Positions 1 through 8,376 of a stretch of 64,000 bases of DNA are shown in pieces. The stretch covers positions 1,302,001 to 1,366,000 of the forward strand of contig NZ_CP017279.1 in the NCBI RefSeq assembly GCF_001750725.1, in the 5' to 3' direction. Position 1 is the first letter of the stretch. Every line of letters begins with the position of its first letter. The notes below the pieces were generated by a model. The model made no database searches. It saw nothing but the letters and a program-made list of their open reading frames with translations, and had not been told where the DNA came from. This DNA comes from Enterobacter ludwigii (GTDB lineage: Bacteria; Pseudomonadota; Gammaproteobacteria; Enterobacterales; Enterobacteriaceae). A program made the position numbers and the translations under genes.

Positions 1-573
1 CGCCGCAATCACCACCGGCCCGAGCGAGGCCAGCATCAGCGTGCCAAATAGAATTTCGGCAATAAACAGGCTGCCAGCCAGGGGTGCGTGATAGGCGCTG
101 GCCATCCCGGCCGCGGCTCCGCAGGCAATCCATAATTTCCATTCGGATTTCGGCGTAAAGCGTTGGGCGAAAAAGGAGGCGGCCAGTGCCGCAAGCAGGA
201 TCATGGCACCTTCGCGGCCGATGGCGCTCCCGCTGGAGACAACCAGCAGTGACGCAAGGGATTTTACGAGGCTCGAGCCATAATCAAACTGGCCGTCGCC
301 CGTCTCCAGTGCTTCCATATAATCTGTCGGCGCATGAGGACGTTGCGCCGTAAGCCGCTGCCATTCCCACAACAATAACCCCGCCGCCAGCCCTCCCAGC
401 GCGGGCGTCAGCGCGCGACGCCACGGGGATAACGCCGCCGCGGCATTCACCAGACTGCCGCTGTTGTTACTGAGAAACAGCCACTCCAGCAGATACATGC
501 TGTGGCGGAACACCGCGACGGCTAGCGCGGCCAGTATGCCGGTGAGGGTGGCAATCAGAAGTCTGCGAAACAT
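1..573 (-). CDS. clcB: ClcB-type voltage-gated chloride channel, N-terminal part
   Basis: This is the first 191 codons of a CLC-family chloride channel or transporter; the rest lies beyond the window edge. The start [12 protein letters not shown], the selectivity-filter motif GSAIGREGA and a following [14 protein letters not shown] stretch match enterobacterial ClcB. Hydrophobic helices alternate with short loops, as expected of an inner-membrane CLC protein. CLC proteins of this family are linked to extreme acid resistance. The ATG at 573 fits the E. coli start; an in-frame ATG at 609 would add 12 residues. It is transcribed in the same direction as the osmU operon upstream, as in Salmonella. 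The 574-777 gap shows nothing distinctive. Confidence 0.9.
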   Translation of the reverse strand, partial: MFRRLLIATLTGILAALAVAVFRHSMYLLEWLFLSNNSGSLVNAAAALSPWRRALTPALGGLAAGLLLWEWQRLTAQRPHAPTDYMEALETGDGQFDYGSSLVKSLASLLVVSSGSAIGREGAMILLAALAASFFAQRFTPKSEWKLWIACGAAAGMASAYHAPLAGSLFIAEILFGTLMLASLGPVVIAA

Positions 574-777
574 CGCGCGGATGTCGGGATAAGCGTGAAG
601 ACGTTGCATGGGCCGCAATTAAACGTGGGAGATACAATATTGTGAGGGGAAATCGCGGGGTTAGCAAAAGGTATGCGTGCGATGAACCGTGTCGGCCTGA
701 GCAAATGCGCTGTGGGGGAGCGTGCAGCCGGGCAGGTCAGCGCCATACGTCTGGCCCGCCCGGCGGAGTGTTTTCGC

Positions 778-1926
778 TTAACTCTCGCTGTGAATATTCA
801 GCGCCCGGCGCGTACGGCCGGAGCTGAGATACTCGGCAATATAATCCTGTGAGATCTCGCCGTTATAGCGGCCCTCTTCGTCGACAATCGGCATCCAGCT
901 GGTGTTGCTCTCATACAACCGTGAAAGCACCACGCGCAGGTTATCCTCCGCTTTGCCGGTCATACGGAACGGATGCAGGATATCGGCACAGGTGCCGCTG
1001 GCATTACGCGCTTCCCGACGCTTCACAAAGCCCAGCGGTTTACCCCGATCGTCCACGACGGTAATGGCGCGAATATCGTTGTCATCCATGATCGCAAAGG
1101 CGTCAGAAAGCAGGGTAGAGCCCCGCACGGTGAGGGTCGGTTGCTGGTCGGTGACATCACCTGCCGATACCAGCAGCAAACGCTTGAGCGTACGGTCCTG
1201 GCCGACAAACGAGCCGACGAACTCGTTCGCCGGTTTTGCCAGCAGTTCGTCCGGGCTGGCGCACTGGACAATACGCCCCTGGCGGAAGACGGCGATACGA
1301 TCCCCAAGCTTCAGGGCCTCGTCGATGTCATGGCTGACCAGCATCACGGTCTTTTTCAGTTTACGCTGCATCTCCAGGAACTGGTTCTGGATCACCTCGC
1401 GGTTTATCGGGTCCACCGCACCGAACGGTTCATCCATCAGCAGTACCGGAGGATCCGCCGCCAGGGCGCGTATCACGCCGATACGCTGCTGCTGACCGCC
1501 GGACATTTCACGCGGATAGCGGTTGAGAAATTTATGCGGGTCCATGGCCACCATATCCATCAGCTCTTCAGCGCGGGTTTTACATCGGGCTTTATCCCAG
1601 CCCAGCATGCGCGGCACCACGGTGATGTTTTCCTCAATGGTCATGTTCGGGAACAGACCAATCTGCTGAATAACGTAGCCAATATTGCGGCGCAGGGTCA
1701 CGGTATCCATCCCGCTGGTGTCTTCACCGTTAATCAGGATCGTGCCGCTGCTTGGTGCGATCAGACGGTTAATCATCTTCAGGGTGGTGGTTTTCCCACA
1801 GCCTGACGGGCCGAGCAGGACGCACATTTCCCCTTCAGGCACGTTGAGGTTGACGTTGTCGACGGCCTTAACGCTCTGGCCGTGTTTCTGCGAAAATTGT
1901 TTGGTGAGGTTTTCCAGTTTTATCAT
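778..1926 (-). CDS. osmV: OsmU osmoprotectant ABC transporter ATPase with CBS domains
   Basis: This 382-residue protein energises the OsmU (OpuC-like) importer of glycine betaine and choline-O-sulfate type osmoprotectants. Walker A GPSGCGKTT lies at residues 39-47, the signature SGGQQQR near 143 and Walker B LLMDEP near 163. The last ~120 residues form a CBS pair, which in OpuA-type ATPases senses ionic strength. It is the last gene of a four-gene operon; its ATG overlaps the osmW stop by one base, implying coupled translation. The order osmY-osmX-osmW-osmV beside clcB matches Salmonella (STM1491-1494). The Salmonella osmY here is not the E. coli periplasmic OsmY. Confidence 0.92.
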   Translation of the reverse strand: MIKLENLTKQFSQKHGQSVKAVDNVNLNVPEGEMCVLLGPSGCGKTTTLKMINRLIAPSSGTILINGEDTSGMDTVTLRRNIGYVIQQIGLFPNMTIEENITVVPRMLGWDKARCKTRAEELMDMVAMDPHKFLNRYPREMSGGQQQRIGVIRALAADPPVLLMDEPFGAVDPINREVIQNQFLEMQRKLKKTVMLVSHDIDEALKLGDRIAVFRQGRIVQCASPDELLAKPANEFVGSFVGQDRTLKRLLLVSAGDVTDQQPTLTVRGSTLLSDAFAIMDDNDIRAITVVDDRGKPLGFVKRREARNASGTCADILHPFRMTGKAEDNLRVVLSRLYESNTSWMPIVDEEGRYNGEISQDYIAEYLSSGRTRRALNIHSES

Positions 1927-2573
1927 TATCGTATCCCCTTTGGAGTCAGAACGACCTGCAGACGATGCAGCAGCCAGTCGAGCACAATCGCTAAAAGACA
2001 GATCATCAGCGCACCCGCAATTAACATACGAATATCGCTACCGCCGATGCCGTTAAGCAGCAGCAGGCCAAGGCCGCCAGCGCCAATCACTGCGGCAATG
2101 GCCATCACGCCGATGTTCATCACGACGGCGGTGCGGATACCGCCAAAAATCACCGGCAGTGCCATCGGGATTTCAACCCAGCGCAAACGCTGCCAGAAGG
2201 TCATCCCGATACCGCGTCCGGCTTCACGCAGGCCCGGCGGCAGGCTGTCCAGCGCGGTATGGGTGTTACGCACAATTGGCAGCAACGAGTAAAGAAACAC
2301 CGCCGTGATAGCGGGCAGGGCACCAATGCCCTGACCGATCAGCGAAAAGAGCGGGATCATCAGGCCAAACAGCGCAATGGACGGTATCGTCAGCACAATG
2401 GTGGCAATCCCCAGCACCGGCGTCGCCAGCCATTTGTGGCGGACAATCAAAATCCCCAGAGGGACGCCGATGAGTATGGCTAGCCCAACCGCCAGCGCCA
2501 CTAGCCACAGGTGTTGCAGCGTCAGGGTTAGCAGATAGTCCCAGTTATCCAGAATGTAGTGAATCGTCTCCAT
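1926..2573 (-). CDS. osmW: OsmU osmoprotectant ABC transporter permease
   Basis: This 215-residue inner-membrane permease has about five to six hydrophobic segments and a BPD_transp_1 EAA-type loop around GLREAGRGIGMTFWQRL. It would form the translocation pore with the second permease encoded upstream. A strong GGAGG lies five bases before the ATG, and the gene starts only 8 bp after osmX. It overlaps osmV by one base. Assignment rests on homology to QAT-family permeases and on the operon order. Confidence 0.9.
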   Translation of the reverse strand: METIHYILDNWDYLLTLTLQHLWLVALAVGLAILIGVPLGILIVRHKWLATPVLGIATIVLTIPSIALFGLMIPLFSLIGQGIGALPAITAVFLYSLLPIVRNTHTALDSLPPGLREAGRGIGMTFWQRLRWVEIPMALPVIFGGIRTAVVMNIGVMAIAAVIGAGGLGLLLLNGIGGSDIRMLIAGALMICLLAIVLDWLLHRLQVVLTPKGIR

Positions 2574-2581
2574 AGCGCCTC

Positions 2582-3481
2582 CTACAGCAACTGTTTGCTA
2601 CGCAGGAAATCACGGGCGACCTGCTGCGGTGACTGATGGTCGATATCCACCTTCTTATTCAGTTCGGTGATAACGTCGTTATTGAGCTGGGCGGAGAGAG
2701 TATTCAGCGCCTCTTCCAGACCCGGATTGGCATCAAGGGTGTCTTTACGCACCACGGGAGTGACCGCATAGCTCGGGAAGAAGCCTTTATCATCTTCCAG
2801 CACCTTCAGGTCGAAGCCTTTTACGCGCCCGTCGGTGGTATAGATAAGCCCGGCATCGACGAAACCGTCCCGCACCGCGTTATAGACCAGGCCCGGGTCC
2901 ATCTGGCGGATCTGCGGGCGATCCAGTTCCATGTTGTATGCCGCCTGCAGCGGTTTCATCCCGTCGCTGCGTCCGGCAAATTCGAGGTCCAGACCCAGCA
3001 GCCAGTTTTTATCCGGATCGGTTTTACGGATCTGCTCAATCTTTGTGACCATTTCAGACATGGTGTTGATGTGTTCCGCTTCGGCGCGTTTACGCTGCAT
3101 GGCGAAGGCGTAGGTATTGTTCATATCGGCGGGGTTGAGCCATACCAGACCGTGCTTCGCGTCCAGGCGTTTCACCGTCTCGTAAGACTCCTGTGGCGAC
3201 ATGCGCTTGTTGATGTGGTTAAAAATGATTAACGACGTGCCGGTGTACTCCCAGGTCATATCAATCTGTTTGTTGATCATCGCATTGCGGGAAATGACCG
3301 TAGCAATATTGGTCTGTGGCTGGACCTGAAACCCCTTCTTTTGCAGATACTGGACGGTCATGGCCGAGAGAATGTGCTGCTCGGTAAAGCTTTTGGTCGC
3401 CAGGATCAGCGGGGCCGCTATCGCCTGGCTGGTGAACAGTGCCGCGGCACACAGCGCCGTCAGGCTGGATATCAGTCTCAT
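2582..3481 (-). CDS. osmX: OsmU periplasmic osmoprotectant-binding protein
   Basis: This 299-residue substrate-binding protein begins with a signal peptide (hydrophobic residues about 5-20, likely cleavage after AIA). It continues with the OpuAC/ProX-like sequence [14 protein letters not shown]. It presents osmoprotectants to the OsmW/OsmY permeases in the periplasm. There is no lipobox cysteine, so it should be soluble, unlike the Gram-positive OpuC lipoprotein. An AAGGAG precedes the ATG. It lies between the two permease genes in a tight operon. Confidence 0.92.
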   Translation of the reverse strand: MRLISSLTALCAAALFTSQAIAAPLILATKSFTEQHILSAMTVQYLQKKGFQVQPQTNIATVISRNAMINKQIDMTWEYTGTSLIIFNHINKRMSPQESYETVKRLDAKHGLVWLNPADMNNTYAFAMQRKRAEAEHINTMSEMVTKIEQIRKTDPDKNWLLGLDLEFAGRSDGMKPLQAAYNMELDRPQIRQMDPGLVYNAVRDGFVDAGLIYTTDGRVKGFDLKVLEDDKGFFPSYAVTPVVRKDTLDANPGLEEALNTLSAQLNNDVITELNKKVDIDHQSPQQVARDFLRSKQLL

Positions 3482-3499
3482 AAAAGCTCCTTGTTATTG

Positions 3500-4210
3500 T
3501 TATCGAGCGAGATGTGGACTCATCACGCGACCCAGCGCAGCCAGCAGGGTGTCGAGGATCAGAGCAAACAGGGCGGTGGCCGCCGCGCCGAGGATCAGCG
3601 TCGGGAAGTCGTTGAGGTAGATACCGGGAAAAATCAGTTCGCCGTAGCTGCTGGCACCAATCAGGAAGGCCAGCGGGGCGGTACCCACGTTGATGGCGGT
3701 GGCAATGCGGATCCCGGAGAGCATTACCGGCCAGGCGTTGGGAAGTTCGACCTGGCACAGACGCTGCCATTTCGTCATCCCAATGCCATTAGCCGCTTCC
3801 AGTAACGACGCCGGAACCGAGCACAGTCCGGCATAGGTGTTTCGCACTATCGGCAGCAGCGAGGCGAGGAACAGGGCGATAATCGCAGGCGTATCACCGA
3901 TACCAATCACCACCATTGCCAGCGCCAGAACGGCCAGCGGCGGCAGGGTATTACCGACGTTAAAGATTTGCATCACGTATTCAGCGATACCGCGTGCTGA
4001 CGGGCGGCTCAACAAAATGCCGCTGGGAATACCCATCAGCAGGGCAAAGAACATGGAGGAGAATACCAGGATTAAATGCTGTTGCCCGAGGTAAATCAGG
4101 TCAACCTGACGCGCCTTAATTGTATCCAGCCCAATTCCCCAGGTGAGGAGGGCAACGACCACAATAATGGCGCCGACAAAAAGCAGCGAACGTTTGAGTA
4201 ATGGGTGCAT
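3500..4210 (-). CDS. osmY: OsmU osmoprotectant ABC transporter permease, first gene of the operon
   Basis: This is the second membrane subunit of OsmU, about 236 residues with an EAA-like loop (ANGIGMTKWQRL) matching its partner OsmW. I chose the ATG at 4210 because a GGGAG lies ten bases before it. An in-frame ATG at 4234 lacks a ribosome-binding site and would add eight non-hydrophobic residues. The name follows the Salmonella OsmU nomenclature and must not be confused with the unrelated E. coli osmY. As first gene it defines the operon promoter region at 4211-4483. Confidence 0.85.
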   Translation of the reverse strand: MHPLLKRSLLFVGAIIVVVALLTWGIGLDTIKARQVDLIYLGQQHLILVFSSMFFALLMGIPSGILLSRPSARGIAEYVMQIFNVGNTLPPLAVLALAMVVIGIGDTPAIIALFLASLLPIVRNTYAGLCSVPASLLEAANGIGMTKWQRLCQVELPNAWPVMLSGIRIATAINVGTAPLAFLIGASSYGELIFPGIYLNDFPTLILGAAATALFALILDTLLAALGRVMSPHLAR

Positions 4211-4292
4211 TGCGATGTGTCTCCCTGTGCGCATGCGTTATAGCAACCACGGGTTGCCTGTTGTTATGCCATGTTTCGGCAGGGGTAGATGA

Positions 4293-4301
4293 CCTATAGC
4301 A
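4293..4301 (-). promoter_or_regulatory. possible extended -10 element for osmYXWV
   Basis: On the minus strand this reads TGCTATAGG, an extended -10-like element about 80 bp before the osmY start. OsmU expression is osmotically induced in Salmonella. I see no convincing -35, which would suit a sigma-S or osmotically controlled promoter, but the call is weak. Confidence 0.3.
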
Positions 4302-4483
4302 AGCGTTTGGGATGGGTTCCAGCGAAGGGGGAAAATCAGTAACCCTATGAAATTAGTGACAACCTTAGGTTAAGCCTTATGGAGCAAGGGCTGGCTGTGG
4401 TGCAGACAGAATTGTCCTAAAGCGTAATTTAAAATGTGACAGTGTCACATGGCGTGAGCGTCTCCTCACGCCTGCGACCCTCA

Positions 4484-5227
4484 TTATCGGCTGAAGGCGG
4501 CGCGCACCCGGCGAACGCGCACTGAGGTGCTGATGATGGAAAAGGCGGCGACAACGACGAGCATCACCCCAAGCGCCAGCATGGCGTTAAACCCAATCCA
4601 CCTGAACAGGATCAGCCCGGCGATACCGCCGGTAATAAACGAGAAAATGGTGGTTAAGTGGGTTTTGAGCTGACTTTTTTGCGCTGCCGTATCTTTGGAA
4701 TAATCCCGGCGGAGCATCGCCACCAGGACCGAGGCCAGAGATATTCCCGCGTCCGTCAGCGTGCCGGTAATATGGGTTGATCTTACCCGGCCGCCGGAAA
4801 GCTGGGTCGATGTTGAATTATGAATCCCCATCAGACCACAAAGAAAGATAATAATTTCACGGTTAGTCGTGAGGGCATGGAAATACATCTCGTAACAGGA
4901 AACGCCGGTCAGTAATAATCCCTCGACCAACAGTATCTGGCAAAAAACCAGCCTGATATTATGGATAATCCCCCATAACACGATGATACGGGCCATGATT
5001 GCGCCGGCAACAAAAGACAGAATAATGGCGCCAAAGAACAAAATATCATTCAGATCGGTAGAGGAAACTTCGCTGGATAATTGGGAGGTATTGCCGGTCA
5101 TATGGGAGGGAAAAAAGCCAAATGCCCCGAGGGCGATGGCGTTGAGCAAGCCTGCAGAGGTCGCCAGCCAGAGTGCGAGCAGGCGATCCTCCTGATGCGT
5201 TCGTTCTTTTTTGAGTTTAATCAGCAA
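4484..5227 (-). CDS. DUF1275 (YoaK-family) membrane protein
   Basis: This predicted inner-membrane protein of about 247 residues belongs to the DUF1275 family of unknown function. Six or so hydrophobic segments are visible. The early motif GAFGFFPSHMTGNT and the repeat-like GRVRSTHITGTLTD are the family hallmark pair (xHMTGNxxx ... xHxTGxxTD). The start is probably the TTG at 5227, because GGAGG sits five bases before it. A longer reading from 5281 also needs a TTG start and lacks a ribosome-binding site. It has no evident operon partner. Confidence 0.8.
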   Translation of the reverse strand: MLIKLKKERTHQEDRLLALWLATSAGLLNAIALGAFGFFPSHMTGNTSQLSSEVSSTDLNDILFFGAIILSFVAGAIMARIIVLWGIIHNIRLVFCQILLVEGLLLTGVSCYEMYFHALTTNREIIIFLCGLMGIHNSTSTQLSGGRVRSTHITGTLTDAGISLASVLVAMLRRDYSKDTAAQKSQLKTHLTTIFSFITGGIAGLILFRWIGFNAMLALGVMLVVVAAFSIISTSVRVRRVRAAFSR

Positions 5228-5383
5228 GAATACCTCCGGGTTGAGCTTTGCCTGACTATTCAGGCTAGCAAAGCGGTGCAAGGGGCTGTCCAGGATATTG
5301 CTTAATTATTATTCCTGATAACGGCATTCAGGGTTTTGTAATTAAATAAAATATCCTTGCTGAATGTGTGTGGGCTGAAAAAC

Positions 5384-6007
5384 TTACACCATACCGTTAT
5401 TCCCGTGACGTAAAAATGCCGGTCGCTGATTAAGCCGTTCGAACCAGGCGTTAATTGCCGGGACATCAGGCTTCTCAAATGGCGTCATTTTCCAGCGGTT
5501 CACCGAGAGACCAAGTACCACGTCTGCAAGGGTAAACACCTCGCCCGCCGTATAGGCTGCGGTGCGTTGCAACTGCTCCTCCAGAATAGCGATGCAGTGG
5601 TTCCACGCTTTAATTCCGGCGGCAATACGCTCCGGGTCGTTATAGTCCGGGTTATTGCGTCCCAATGCCGGAAAGACATACCGCCAGGTATTGTTGAATT
5701 CGCTTGCCTGCCAGTCCATCCAGCGTTCGACGTTGGCGCAGGCCTGCGGTTCCGTTGGCAGGAGATCCTCACGGCCGGCTTTACGGGCCAGATAACGGCA
5801 GATTGCGTTAGATTCCCAGAGGACGAACTCGTCATCGAGCAGCACGGGAACCATGGCGTTGGGATTCAGAGCGCGGAAGGCAGCGGTTTGCGTGGAGGCA
5901 AAACCGCTGCCGTAGTCTTCCTGGTGATACTCGATACCCGCTTCTTCGCAGGTCCAGAGCACTTTACGTACGTTGATCGAGGTTGTCTTGCCCAGGATGC
6001 TTAACAT
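5384..6007 (-). CDS. glutathione S-transferase family protein
   Basis: This 207-residue cytosolic protein has an N-terminal thioredoxin-like GST domain (about 1-80), with TTSINVRKV near the active site. It also has the cis-proline motif MVPVL and the glutathione-contacting ESNAI near residue 65. An all-helical C-terminal domain (about 90-205) follows. The active-site residue is probably the Ser/Thr of the TTS stretch rather than cysteine, so conjugation or peroxidase activity is more likely than thiol-disulfide chemistry. The substrate is unknown. It is read in the same direction as the DUF1330 gene upstream, 107 bp away. Confidence 0.85.
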   Translation of the reverse strand: MLSILGKTTSINVRKVLWTCEEAGIEYHQEDYGSGFASTQTAAFRALNPNAMVPVLLDDEFVLWESNAICRYLARKAGREDLLPTEPQACANVERWMDWQASEFNNTWRYVFPALGRNNPDYNDPERIAAGIKAWNHCIAILEEQLQRTAAYTAGEVFTLADVVLGLSVNRWKMTPFEKPDVPAINAWFERLNQRPAFLRHGNNGMV

Positions 6008-6113
6008 GATGCCGGTGTCCTTTCAGAGATGCAGTGTTTAAAAACTCTACACCGGTTCTGGCGAACGGGTGGAGAAATCTGGAAACGATATCGCAGGCAA
6101 GGAAACGAAACGC

Positions 6114-6407
6114 TTAGTCAGTGGTGACAACGAACATTTTTGCCTGCTGTGCCAGCTGGCGTTCAGCTTTGATCGGGGCATATTTTTCCGAATGGTAAAA
6201 CGCCAGCGCCTGCTGCAGTGAAGGGAACTCAAAAATGCCAGCAAAGGGTAGCGGTTCTTCATCGCCTTCAAGGACTTCAACAACAGGACCAAAATGCAGA
6301 ATTTTGCCGCCGGCCTCTTCAAGTGCCAGTCTGAAGCGAGGTGCAAGATTGGCCTGCCGTGCAGGGTCGATAACACGTAAATTGATATGGATAAATGCGG
6401 GCATCAT
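6114..6407 (-). CDS. DUF1330 small protein
   Basis: This 97-residue protein of the DUF1330 ferredoxin-like (dimeric alpha-beta barrel) family has the typical core FAGIFEFPSLQQALAFYHSEKY. No enzymatic role is established for the family. It is divergent from a MarR regulator, and the shared 68-bp gap contains a perfect 20-bp palindrome, so it is likely the regulated target. An AAGGT precedes the first of two adjacent ATGs. Confidence 0.85.
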   Translation of the reverse strand: MMPAFIHINLRVIDPARQANLAPRFRLALEEAGGKILHFGPVVEVLEGDEEPLPFAGIFEFPSLQQALAFYHSEKYAPIKAERQLAQQAKMFVVTTD

Positions 6408-6425
6408 GATACCTTGAATAGCGTT

Positions 6426-6445
6426 AATAGTGTATATACACTATT
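6426..6445. promoter_or_regulatory. perfect 20-bp palindrome, probable MarR operator
   Basis: AATAGTGTATATACACTATT is a perfect inverted repeat in the 68-bp gap between the divergent DUF1330 and MarR genes. MarR dimers typically bind AT-rich palindromes of 16-20 bp that overlap the promoters of their own and the neighbouring gene. That the adjacent MarR protein binds here is inference. Confidence 0.7.
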
Positions 6446-6475
6446 TTATCTCACCGTATCTGTCGAGCGTAAAGT

Positions 6476-6928
6476 ATGAACACTGTTGATCTGGCGTTAC
6501 TAAAAACCATCCCCGAAACCTGTCCGGCGTATCAGGCACGTGCAACAGCACGGGCTATTACGCGTTATTACAACGCCTGCTTCAGACCTTATGAATTGAC
6601 GGCAGAACAGTTCAGCCTGCTGGTGGGGATCGGCGGTGGCGTAAATGAAACGGTGGCAGGGCTTGCATCAAAGGCCGGGGTGGATGCAACCACACTGAGC
6701 CGAAACATACGGATTATGGAGTCCCGTGGGGTTATTGAATCAACGGGGGGGCGCGGGCGCCGTGGAAAACAACTTAGCCTGACCTCGCAGGGGTGGGCGC
6801 TTCTGACATCCGTGATCCCCGTATGGCAGTCCGCAAGAGAGGAATTGTCACGTAAAATGGGAAGCGAGCAGCTCAGCCTGACGACGACGATGATGAAAGA
6901 CCTGGCAAAAACCAGCACATCATTTTGA
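6476..6928 (+). CDS. MarR-family transcriptional regulator
   Basis: This 150-residue winged-helix protein has its recognition helix around AGVDATTLSRNIRIMESRG and wing around GRGRRGKQLSLTSQG (residues about 60-105). Flanking helices should form the dimer interface. It contains one cysteine at residue 19 and one at 36, which might allow redox sensing as in OhrR-type members, but no conserved OhrR pattern is obvious. It is divergent from DUF1330 and probably represses both genes through the palindrome between them. Confidence 0.88.
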   Translation: MNTVDLALLKTIPETCPAYQARATARAITRYYNACFRPYELTAEQFSLLVGIGGGVNETVAGLASKAGVDATTLSRNIRIMESRGVIESTGGRGRRGKQLSLTSQGWALLTSVIPVWQSAREELSRKMGSEQLSLTTTMMKDLAKTSTSF

Positions 6929-6994
6929 GCCTTTCCTGCTGTCGCAGACACGTTCTGTGGGCAACGCCGTCAGCACCACGCGTCATCCCAAAGA

Positions 6995-7041
6995 GCACCA
7001 GCACGGTGCACTCAACTCGCCGTGTCTCACCAAAACGGTGA
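6995..7041. promoter_or_regulatory. two NtrC-type binding sites upstream of the guanidine operon
   Basis: GCACC-N5-GGTGC (6995-7009) matches the NtrC consensus core exactly. TCACC-N5-GGTGA (7027-7041) is a symmetric weaker match. Their centres (7002 and 7034) are 32 bp apart, three helical turns, as at the classical glnA enhancer. They lie about 85-117 bp before the predicted sigma-54 start point, a normal enhancer position. NtrC binding is inferred. Confidence 0.7.
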
Positions 7042-7092
7042 AACAGCCTGCACAGGCAGACTTAACAGTTTAATAATTAACATAAAAAATTC

Positions 7093-7108
7093 TGGCATAT
7101 CCCTTGCA
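7093..7108 (+). promoter_or_regulatory. sigma-54 (-24/-12) promoter of the guanidine operon
   Basis: TGGCATATCCCTTGCA has the invariant GG (7094-7095) and GC (7106-7107) separated by exactly ten bases, matching the TGGCAC-N5-TTGC consensus. The expected start point is near 7119, about 30 bp before the riboswitch. Together with the upstream NtrC-type sites this predicts activation under nitrogen limitation. Confidence 0.75.
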
Positions 7109-7149
7109 ACGCTTAACACTGAAGGGCAGCACACCACAATTTGAAAAAT

Positions 7150-7245
7150 AGCTGGCTAGGGTTCCGGTTCACTGCGGTGAATGGCTGGTCCAAGAGCTGG
7201 CGACCTCTGAGAGGTTACACGGCGGGACAAAAGCCCGGGAGACAG
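7150..7245 (+). ncRNA. guanidine-I (ykkC) riboswitch
   Basis: The leader carries the ykkC hallmarks in order: CTAGGGTTCCG (7156-7166), then CTGGTCCAAGAG (7185-7196), then ACACGGCGGGACAAAAGCCC (7217-7236) followed by GGGAGA. The variable hairpin GGTTCACTGCGGTGAATGG lies between the first two. This class binds guanidinium and usually turns expression on by preventing termination. It heads an operon for guanidine uptake and breakdown, consistent with that ligand. Confidence 0.93.
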
Positions 7246-7280
7246 CAGCACCTGAAGGTGTCGCGCTGCCCCCTAATTTT
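7237..7280 (+). terminator. riboswitch-associated terminator hairpin
   Basis: The stem is built from GGG/CCC, CAGC/GCTG and CACCT/AGGTG with small bulges, followed by CTAATTTT. Its 5' strand shares the conserved riboswitch 3' end, so ligand binding and terminator formation should be mutually exclusive. The U-tract is short. Confidence 0.6.
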
Positions 7281-7300
7281 GTGCCACTCAGAGGTCAAGC

Positions 7301-8359
7301 ATGAAGAAAACGCCATTATTCCGCACCCTGGTACTCTCCCTGGCGATGCTGGTCAGTCTCCCCACCTTTGCTGCGGTGAAGAAAGAGTTCAACGTCTGCT
7401 GGACCATCTACGCCGGCTGGATGCCCTGGGGCACCCTCAGCAGTAGCAAAATCATCGATAAATGGGCCGATAAATACGGCATCAAAATCAACGTTGTTCA
7501 GCTCAACGACTATATCGAATCCATCAACCAGTACACTGCGGGCCAGTTTGACGGCTGCACCATGACCAATATGGATGCGCTGACCATACCGGCCGCGGGC
7601 GGCGTTGATACCACGGCGCTGATCCTTGGCAGTTATTCAGAAGGCAACGACGGCGTGGTGATGAAGGGCGAGGGCAAAACGCTCAACGACCTGAAAGGGA
7701 TGAAAGTCTACCTGCCAGAGCTCTCTGTTTCCCACTATCTGCTGGTGCGCGGCCTGGAAAAAGCCGGCCTGGCCGAAAAAGACGTCACCGTGGTAAACAC
7801 GTCTGACGCGGACATCGTCTCCGCCTTTGGCACGGCAAATGTGCAGGCGGCGGTAGCCTGGAACCCGCAGCTGTCGGTCATCAAAAGCACGCCAAAAACG
7901 ACTGAAGTGTTCAGCTCCTCTCAGGTTCCGGGTGAGCTTATCGACATGATGGTGGTCAACAGCGAAACCCTGAAAGACAACCCGGCGCTTGGCAAAGCAT
8001 TGACCGGCGCATGGTACGAGATGATGGGGCTGATGAAAGCGCAGGATGCCACCGTGCTCAACGCAATGGCCGCCGCCTCCGGTACCGATCTGGCCGGTTA
8101 TCAGGCGCAGCTGAAAACAACCCACCTGTTCTATACCCCGCAGGACAATATTGCCTTTTTAACGTCGCCGGAGCTGGCGAAAACCATGCAGCGCGTAGCC
8201 ACGTTTTCGTTCGATAAAGGGCTGCTGGGCGATGGGGCGCAAAGCGCGGATTTCATCGGCATGCGCTTCCCGGGCAATGTCACCCAGGGCGATGCCAGCA
8301 ACGTGAAGCTGCGCTTTGACGACAGCTTCGTGAAAATGGCCGCTGCCGGCACGCTGTAA
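7301..8359 (+). CDS. ABC transporter substrate-binding protein, guanidine operon
   Basis: This 352-residue periplasmic binding protein is of the NMT1/TauA-SsuA-like superfamily. A signal peptide covers residues 1-24 (MKKTPLFRTLVLSLAMLVS followed by a cleavage-type TFA). The mature start FNVCWTIYAGWMPWG and the VVNTSDADIVSAF region suit the fold. As the first gene behind a guanidine-I riboswitch it is probably the guanidinium (or guanidino-compound) receptor. The ligand is inferred from the operon, not from residues. AGAGG precedes the ATG. Confidence 0.85.
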   Translation: MKKTPLFRTLVLSLAMLVSLPTFAAVKKEFNVCWTIYAGWMPWGTLSSSKIIDKWADKYGIKINVVQLNDYIESINQYTAGQFDGCTMTNMDALTIPAAGGVDTTALILGSYSEGNDGVVMKGEGKTLNDLKGMKVYLPELSVSHYLLVRGLEKAGLAEKDVTVVNTSDADIVSAFGTANVQAAVAWNPQLSVIKSTPKTTEVFSSSQVPGELIDMMVVNSETLKDNPALGKALTGAWYEMMGLMKAQDATVLNAMAAASGTDLAGYQAQLKTTHLFYTPQDNIAFLTSPELAKTMQRVATFSFDKGLLGDGAQSADFIGMRFPGNVTQGDASNVKLRFDDSFVKMAAAGTL

Positions 8360-8376
8360 TAACGGACGGAACATCC

